Notes under the pieces: model-generated
The model's input: only the letters and a program-made list of their open reading frames with translations
What the model was told of the DNA's origin: nothing
The model's database searches: none
Source of the DNA: Mermis nigrescens
Taxonomy: Eukaryota > Nematoda > Enoplea > Mermithida > Mermithidae
NCBI GenBank assembly: GCA_036768485.1
Contig: JAVLUZ010000725.1
Location: 62,001 to 126,000 of the forward strand
Direction of reading: 5' to 3'
DNA length: 64,000 nt
Shown: piece by piece, positions 57,692 through 64,000 of the stretch
Position numbering within the stretch: position 1 is the first letter of the stretch
How the letters are laid out: every line of letters begins with the position of its first letter
Program-made: the position numbers and the translations under genes

Positions 57692-58310
57692 CATGGGCGG
57701 ATTTAAGGGGGTGGGGCGGCCGCCATCCCCTTCCCCTCCCCGCTGACCAAAAATAACGAAAGATATGCAATTTTCAATTATTTCCGGCCGTCAGTGATTA
57801 TAAATTCTTGAATTTCCGGCGCTCTACTCCGGGTAGTACCTATTTATAAGGTTTTTCCTTTTTTAGCATGGCTGTCCGAAACACACATGGGTGTGGGGTC
57901 TGGATGGGGTGATACACCCCCGGAAGATTAAAACTACCGCAGATTTTTGATGATTTTAGGCAATTTTTGGCGATTTCATCCCCCAGAATTTCGTTGTCGC
58001 CCATGTACAACTATTCAAAATTTTCGACGATCTGCTTCAATTGCAATAAAGACAGGAGATCGAAAGTTTCTAACGCTTATGTTTCAATTTCACTAATTCA
58101 CCGTCGCTTCGCACCAGATTTCCGCTAAAGTCAAAGACATTTTATGATTTTTTAGCAAAATTGTCGAAAAATAATTTTTCGAAAAAATATAGCGCTAAAA
58201 ACGATGTTAAATAAAAATAGACAACGCAAAACGCCAAAAAAGCTGTTTTGCACGTGAAGGGCTAATTTCTGGACCTATTTTACCTATTTTTGGACCTATA
58301 GGTGGTGCTT
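57692..58310 (+). mobile_element. GGCGGAT-family hAT-like element, right end lost
   Basis: It starts CATGGGCGGATTTAAGGGGG and follows the order of 999-1619. It is interrupted at about 57878-58005 by a small CACATGGGTG-type element and ends without its terminal repeat near cctataggtggtgc. Confidence 0.65.
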
Positions 58311-58914
58311 TATTTAATTTTAAGTCGAAATGTAGGTATTAGAAACGGATCAAAATAATATAAATACCACTAAATCTAAATATGCAATGTGGAATGAACA
58401 GCTTTTACACTTTTGCATTTAATTATCTAATTCGAATTACTGTGGATCAAACAAACATTTTTGTCCTGTAAATCTAATTCCCCGAAGGATCGGTACCTGA
58501 ACAATCTGAAATACAACCATCACTGTCATCGATCAAGCTTAGAGAAAGTTGTTACTGAATTGAAATAAGTTTAAAAGCAAATTACGGAAAGCAGTAGAGA
58601 CAATACTGGAGGATCGACTCTGTCTCTCTGTTGTACCCTCCCTCCGACTCAGCCAGCAGCCTCCTCTGCAAACTCGAGCAGTTCGAATAGGATCAAATAT
58701 GTGCAAAAAACTAACTTCATTTTCACGATATCAAATCCCAAAATTAATATCGTTTTCGTTAACGACGACTCTCGAAAAAAAGATATCGATTCGTTAACGA
58801 TGGCTCAAAAACACGTCGTTAACGATATTTTTCGTTTAAATGTCGTTAAACAACCCTACATAGTTGCACCTTGCAAGCAATTCACAAAAAGTGTAGGTAC
58901 ATTTCAGATTATCA

Positions 58915-59152
58915 TTATACACTCTTTTGTGAAACACTGAAAATTATTTAAAGAAGGTTACATTTTTTCATAGGCCGCAGGATATGCTTCGATTTTTTGT
59001 GTTCCTTAGAGAAAGTCTGATTTTTAACAGATTTTGCGACTTGGCTGATGCATAGGTAGCTTTTTCTAGTCCCTCCTTTTACATCCTTAATAAAGCATAA
59101 TTCTAACTATATTCACATTTTTTGTTCCATCGGAGCATTTTTCCTTGCTAGT
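58915..59152 (-). mobile_element. Solo arm of an ACTAGCAAAG-family element
   Basis: It matches the right arm of 43926-44692 (taggccgcag, gagaaagtctgatttttaac, gttccatcggagcattttt, ttgctagt). No left arm is present nearby, so it is a truncated copy. Confidence 0.7.
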
Positions 59153-59209
59153 AAACACCTTTTATTAACAATATTTGAATAAATCAGTGAAGTTCATGAA
59201 GAACATTCT

Positions 59210-59452
59210 TAGACGTATAACAAGGGGATGGTGGATCCACCACGCAAGGTTAGTCGTTCACTCATCCCACAAAGTCATGAAATTTTTTGACCTTCCTCCC
59301 GATTTTTGAAAATATCTTGCATTTTTCGGCCATTTTTAGGTGCTGTTTTGCTATTTTGGGCCAAAAATTGAAGGTCATTCAATCCCTTCCTCCTCAAAAT
59401 AACCGCAGACCTCCATCCAACATTTCTAGCCCTTACATGTACATGTTATAGG
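59210..59452 (+). repeat. Dispersed repeat family C copy
   Basis: It begins acaaggggatggtggatcca and follows the same order of phrases as 5235-5460. It ends close to the candidate bestrophin 3' exon. Confidence 0.6.
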
Positions 59453-59693
59453 TACGCACTTATGCGCTACCTATGATTCTAAGATTATAATATTGTGTGG
59501 AGTCGATCACAAACGAAGTTGCATCTTGTAGAGTCCTACTGGCTGCTTTAGAGATGAAGCATCAAACCTACGGGTTTGAGCGCAAAAATAAGAGCTAAAA
59601 ATAGCTCGGAGCTCGATGAGCGTAAGTGCCGCCTCACTTACAATGTCATGATTCTTATTAAAAATGCTCAAAATCATCCCATCCCACTAATCA

Positions 59694-59863
59694 TCAAAAA
59701 TTTATTGATATTCGCTTGTTCGCATCAAATGCTGAATTTTCGGTGTCCGTAAAGGAATTTATCTCGTCAGCTATTGCAGCTGAAGTTTTCCGTTGCCAGA
59801 GCTCCATGCCGTAGCGACTTTTAACTTGGACAAATTTATGCTTCTTGAGATATTCTGGATTAC
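59694..59863 (-). CDS. Candidate terminal bestrophin exon with stop
   Basis: After acceptor TTCTTATAG| the frame runs (S)NPEYLKKHKFVQVKSRYGME, then LWQRKTSAAIADEINSFTDT and on to a TGA ending at 59694. The phase fits the preceding exon (A + GT gives Ser). Codon use and a clean terminal stop look coding and the block is not repetitive, but it has no family motif that I recognise. It could be the last exon of another gene. Confidence 0.5.
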
Positions 59864-62800
59864 CTATAAGAATTTGAAAAGATGAGTGTACATATGTGCA
59901 TACATATTAAACATAATTATTTTAACCAAACTTAAAAATAGAAACATTTTAGTGGCAAAAACTATATGTAGTGTATTTCGCGAAACCTTTTGCATGGAAA
60001 CCAATCCACAGTATGTGTAAGAGTGACAACAAAAGTAGTTAATTTACAGACATTTTTCAGTAACAAAATGTTGCATAACACAAGTTTATTCAGTTCTTAT
60101 TTATTAAATTTAGTGGTCAACGCTTGTTCTCTGTTTCATAAGCGATGAGGTATAAATTTATGATTTTGCTGCAGATTTCTACAAATTAATCAATTTGTGA
60201 AATTAATTATTCCTGCTTAGCTTATATATACATTTTCGTAATAAATCTTAGTCTTTTTTATTCTTTACTTCATTTAATGTGCAAACATATAAATAAACAA
60301 TTTTTACCAACTTTTTTTGTCAATCAGGTGAAGCATTTTGGGGCCCATTTCCGAACACTCAGGCTTGAACCAGGCTTAAATCTGACTTTAGGGTCGAATT
60401 TAAGCCCGCCACGATCTTTAGTCATAGACAATAACTGCTTATTTGAACACCTCTCTAATTATCATCAAAGAATAAAATCGTTTTTACTGTTGTCAGAAGT
60501 CCAGTTTAATCGATGATGCCTGTTCTTCTCCGATGGTATTAAGCTATTTTGTGAACACAGAAAAACGGCACTTCGGAAGTTGCGGTCGATGAAAAAATTA
60601 AGCTCCATGTCGTCATCATGATCGCCAAACGGGTTGCAAAGCCTTTCAGCCACTGCAACATCATAAGCTTTCCTATATTATAAACCGTGATGCTTACAGC
60701 TCGGAAGGGAGACTTCATACAACTTAATTATAAAATTGAGGTTTCAGATGAACTTAATTGATTCCCATTTTCTTCATCAGCGTCGGAGTTACTGGGAAAA
60801 ATTTTTTCTAGCTCAAAATTTTTTATTTTAATTTTTTTAAAAGTCGATTAACTTAAATTTAATTCAAACTTTTAGTTTGCGCAGCTGGTTGATTTCATGC
60901 GTGACGAAGCAGTCTTTATTGACTGCTTGAAAAATAATCGTAACTCTCATGACAAATAAAAAATGAGTCTTTTTTCGATAAAATAATGATTCAGTCATTT
61001 TTTGCGTTTTTTTCATACACATATTTTCTTTAATCTCGGCGACTGTGATACGTGCTGCTAGGAAATGATGTAAAGAACTGAGAATTGAAGGAAAAGAAAG
61101 CTTATGGCTGACAATTTTTCTTACGCACCTATAAAGATAAATGTCACATTCACATTCCCACAGTCCCCAACACTCCCACCCTTTCAACATTCCCACCGCG
61201 GAGTCCCAATATTCCAACCGCGAGTCTCAACATTCTCACCGTCCCAACGCTCCCATCGTCCCAACTTTCCCACCGTCCCAACATTCCCACCGTAGGTCCC
61301 AAAATTCCCACTGTCCCAACACTCCCACCGTCCCAACATTCCAACCATCCCAGCATTTTCACCATGAGTCCAAACCAGACATGCACATAGGGAGAGATGG
61401 AGGGTTTAGGGGTCCAGCCCGGAATGGAAATGAAAAAATTTCTCATAAAAAAAGGCAAAATAAAAGCGAAAAATGGACGAAAATCCAAAACTTTCTCCAA
61501 AAATGTTGCAAATTGACTAAAAAGTGTAGATAAAGCAGTTTAACGCTATTCTAGAATTTTTAGCAATTTTAGCGTCATTTTAGCTCCTGAAGAGCTCGAT
61601 TGTTGATCCCCTAGACCGGTTATGCTGTTCATCTATGGCCCGAACATGCCCCTCGTCCCAAACTTTTGACCGCAGGTCTCTTTCTTCCCACCGCAAGTCC
61701 AAACTTTGCCACCGTCCCGACATTCCAGCCATCCCAACACTCCCACCGTCCCAACATTCCCAATGCAAGTACCAACACTGCCACCCGCAGAAAAAACCAT
61801 GCTACTGGAATAAAATACGGAATTTGCTGTAAAAGTGCATACATGTATTATATGTATTATATGTACGCGCACGGAAATTTGGTTGTAAAGAAGCTTGCCG
61901 TACACTTGAGACCACACCTGGGCGTGGGGGGTTTGCGGGGGGGTATGCACCCCCCCAGAAACCAAAATACCCCCCCCCCCAGAAATCAAAATACCCCCCC
62001 CAGAATTCAATTTTTGAAAATTTTTTTTCGTTTTTTTCGCAAGTTTTTGATGCCAATGGATAGTGCTTGATGAGAAACGTCGAAAAATGGTGTTTTTATC
62101 GCCATACCACCATTTTTAAGGCCATTTTTCGACCTTCAAAAAAATCTTGCACCCCCCCAGAATTTTCTTGCTGCCCACGTATGCTTGAGACACGTGTTTG
62201 GTATGAACGTATTTGATTGGTCAACATCATGTAGATAGGCAGACATTACTCTTACTCGTAAATTACATGTACACGTAATGTAGTTAGGCAGCGAATAAAT
62301 TCTTAGAAGGTATCTATTGGGATGAAAATCGCGAAAAATGCCTCAAATACAATCTTGGGATCTCTGCTAAATTGTATGGAGTATGCATTTTAAGGGCTCT
62401 AATCTCCCGCTTACTACCACCCGTTGGGTGAGAATGTTGGGACGTTGGCAATGTTGAGACTACCGGTGGGAACGTTGGGACGATGGGAATCTTAGGATGG
62501 TGGCAATGTTGAAAGGTGGCAAAACTGGAGCTTGCGGTGGGAATATTGAGACTCGCGGTGGGAGGGTTGGGACGATGGGACCGTAGATGCACATTGGTCT
62601 TGAGGGGTAAAAACTGGAGCTTATCAAGAACCAATACGACGCAAAAAACTTGTAAAAATTCTACAATTGCGTAAAAACTGCGTTGATCTAAATACAGTTT
62701 TTCTTAAGTTTGAAGCATTTCGGAGAAATTTATGGATTTTGCCTGTTTTTAGCTTTTATTGTGCCTCTTTCCCATTACACATTTTTACTTTTCCATTCTG

Positions 62801-63839
62801 AGGTCTAGACCCCAAACCCTCCCATTTCCCTATGTGCATGTCTGGTTGGGACCATATGTGGGCAGCAAGAAAATTCTGGGGGTCAGGATAGGTAAAATTG
62901 CCAAAAATGTTATTAAAAGTATAATTCTGGAGTTCTACAGTAATCTGGGGGTTTTCAACTTCTGGGGTTACAAACCCCCACGCTTATGTGTGGTTGGGAC
63001 TCACAGTGGGAATGCTGGTACGGTGGGAATGTTAGGACTCGTTGTGGCAATGTTGGGGGGACCCGGGTTGGGAATGTTGGGAGTGGGAATGTTGAGACGG
63101 TGGGAATGTTGGGACACGACCATGTCCAGAAACAAATTTTTAAAAGCTGTTACATTTTGTCGAGGTGTTTGTGCGTAGTCTTGACTCAAAAGATAAGGCA
63201 AGCCAACCAGATTGGGAATAGCTTTGATTGGAGTCATGTAGGGTTACATTCATACCTGGGCGTGGGATTTGGGGGTATGCAGCCCCCAGAAATTAAAATA
63301 CCCCCCAGAATTCAATTTTTGGAAACTTTTTTCTGCAATTTTTGATGCCAATGGATAGTGTTCGATGAGAAACGTTGAAAAATGGTGTTTTTTTCGCCAT
63401 ACCACAATTTTTAAGGCCACCTTTTGACCTTTGAAAAAATCTTGCACCCCCTTCCAGAACTTGGGTGCCGCCCACCTATGGTCACATTGTATCGTTTGAA
63501 CAACTCTTTACCTTTCAAGCATCCTACGTAGAGCACGAAAAGAAACAGAGTCAATATCGGTATTAAAACGTCCACATTTGTAGTCATATGCTGATGCCCA
63601 AATAAACATAAAGCAAGATAGCCATAAACGACAGTGGAGACCGCTTGAACACCAACCAAGGGTAAGTCGACCCATTGAAAAAAGCAAAGCTTGTACAAGG
63701 ACTTTTCAATTAAATCGATTTCATGTATTAAGTTGTCAAGATTTCGCTGCCTTTCCAAGAATTTGTTAGAGTGAGAATTCAGCGCATTGAGTAGCCAGTG
63801 CATAGGTAGCTGCCATCGAATATTTTTGCACGCACAAGC
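59694..63839 (-). CDS. Bestrophin-family anion channel, 3' portion (partial gene)
   Basis: Bestrophins are pentameric calcium-gated chloride/anion channels of plasma or intracellular membranes. Three exons on the minus strand fit: 63839-63512, 60652-60572 and, less surely, 59863-59694 with a stop codon. The first covers the C-terminal part of the cytosolic domain and the last membrane helices (WVDLPLVGVQAVSTVVYGYL, then LFVLYVGCLK). The second holds the hallmark NPFGDHDDDMELNFFIDRN. The gene start, with the pore and gate helix, lies beyond base 64000. If the third exon is right, the C-terminus is short compared with vertebrate bestrophins. The first intron (2.86 kb) contains minisatellites and two hAT-like elements. 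Confidence 0.88.
60572..60652 (-). CDS. Bestrophin exon: calcium-clasp motif
   Basis: After acceptor GTTGCAG| the frame is (V)AERLCNPFGDHDDDMELNFF then IDRNFR. It corresponds to VAEQLINPFGEDDDDFE..WIVDRN in known bestrophins. The donor CGAA|GTGCCG is weak; it is chosen because it keeps phase with the candidate last exon. The open frame could instead continue past it to a stop near 60465. Confidence 0.82.
61143..61372 (+). repeat. 17-bp minisatellite (CCCAACATTCCCACCGT)
   Basis: About 12 degenerate units; a variant of the unit at 30473-30780. It lies in the bestrophin intron. Confidence 0.88.
61640..61790 (+). repeat. 17-bp minisatellite, second tract
   Basis: About 8 units in the same orientation as 61143-61372, separated from it by a 270-bp unique-looking element (ccagacatgcacataggg to gaacatgcccctcg). 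Confidence 0.8.
61913..62183 (+). mobile_element. hAT-like GGGCGGC-family MITE, complete
   Basis: The 271-bp element starts CACACCTGGGCGTGGGGG and ends GCTGCCCACGTATG, with a perfect 8-bp duplication CTTGAGAC (61905-61912, 62184-62191). It lies in the bestrophin intron. Confidence 0.92.
62413..62585 (-). repeat. 17-bp minisatellite, inverted tract
   Basis: About 8 degenerate units of the 61143 repeat in reverse orientation (ggtgggaacgttgggac). Confidence 0.8.
62853..62992 (+). mobile_element. 140-bp hAT-like MITE in minisatellite-flanking sequence
   Basis: It starts CATATGTGGGCAGC and ends CGCTTATGTGTG, with a perfect 8-bp duplication GTTGGGAC (62845-62852, 62993-63000). A relative sits inside 12044-12635. 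The target is itself part of the 17-bp unit. Confidence 0.85.
62998..63118 (-). repeat. 17-bp minisatellite, inverted tract
   Basis: About 7 units (ggtgggaatgttgggac) in the same orientation as 62413-62585. Confidence 0.82.
63251..63480 (+). mobile_element. hAT-like GGGCGGC-family MITE, complete
   Basis: The 230-bp element starts CATACCTGGGCG and ends CGCCCACCTATG, a 12-bp inverted repeat with two mismatches. Flanks GTTACATT and GTCACATT match at 7 of 8. It lies 31 bp from a bestrophin splice donor (63511), inside the intron. Confidence 0.9.
63512..63839 (-). CDS. Bestrophin exon: cytosolic helices and last TM segments
   Basis: The exon gives 109 residues plus one base. After acceptor GTTTTTTAG| it reads ACACKNIRWQLPMHWLLNAL, then RQRNLDNLIHEIDLIEKSLY, KLCFFQWVDLPLVGVQAVST and hydrophobic segments up to YVGCLK. 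The donor is AAAG|GTAAAGAG. It aligns with the EMN..R..CG.LY.YDW...PLVY.Q block and the YVGWLKVAE segment of bestrophins. The end phase (1) supplies the G of the GTG codon in the next exon. Confidence 0.9.
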
Positions 63840-64000
63840 CTAAAAAACAACGTATGCAGTCAGCACAGCTTTGGAAAATATCGAATTAATAATTTTTTCC
63901 CACGTGTCATGCAATAAAGACGAAATTAAAGTATTGCGCCCAAAGTGATAAATACAAAAGAGCATAATTTTCTTTGCTTTACGGAATCTTGCCCGCTGAA

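Overview
This is eukaryotic DNA, most likely from an invertebrate animal. It is AT-rich apart from GC-rich satellite blocks. It holds two broken-off, intron-containing genes in a dense field of non-autonomous transposons, with one 100-base N gap (37047-37146). The sugar transporter (PMYLTEIAPVNYRG, long first extracellular loop) most resembles nematode FGT-1-type proteins as I remember them, so a nematode is my best guess. I could not test this.

Gene content. (1) An SLC2/GLUT-family facilitated sugar transporter lies on the minus strand. Seven coding exons are spliced in phase from 20132 down to 711; they give the N-terminal 314 residues, and the rest lies off the left edge. (2) A bestrophin-family anion channel lies on the minus strand at 59694-63839. 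It is represented by its middle and C-terminal exons; the 5' part lies off the right edge. Both genes were rebuilt from splice sites, family motifs and consistent intron phase, because no single reading frame covers either. About 39.5 kb between them (20133-59693) has no host gene that I can recognise.

Layout. 1-20 kb: GLUT exons, with introns filled by hAT-like elements, some nested. 20-30 kb: more hAT-like elements, a decayed Merlin/IS1595-like element (24840-25642) and a 1.85-kb inverted-repeat element. 30.5-43.7 kb: a 17-bp minisatellite, then a region present twice (31138-37046 and 37147-43693) on either side of the N gap. Each copy holds a MITE with a tRNA-like core, a Helitron-type 3' end with two tandem arrays, and a Foldback-like element (9-bp target duplication) made of inverted arrays of a 181-bp GC-rich repeat. 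The way the two copies abut the gap suggests unmerged, overlapping contig ends rather than a true duplication. 43.8-53 kb: two head-to-head copies of a 3.6-3.9 kb non-coding composite repeat, one of which splits a MITE. 53-64 kb: scattered elements, minisatellites and the bestrophin exons.

Most interesting signals: tRNA-like cargo inside unrelated terminal-inverted-repeat elements; the Foldback element with tandem-array arms and a strand switch point that differs between copies; a 13-bp palindrome (GGCGCGAAGCGCC) shared by otherwise different hAT families; a compound hAT element of about five units inside one 8-bp target duplication; and a histidine in the calcium-clasp acidic cluster of the bestrophin.
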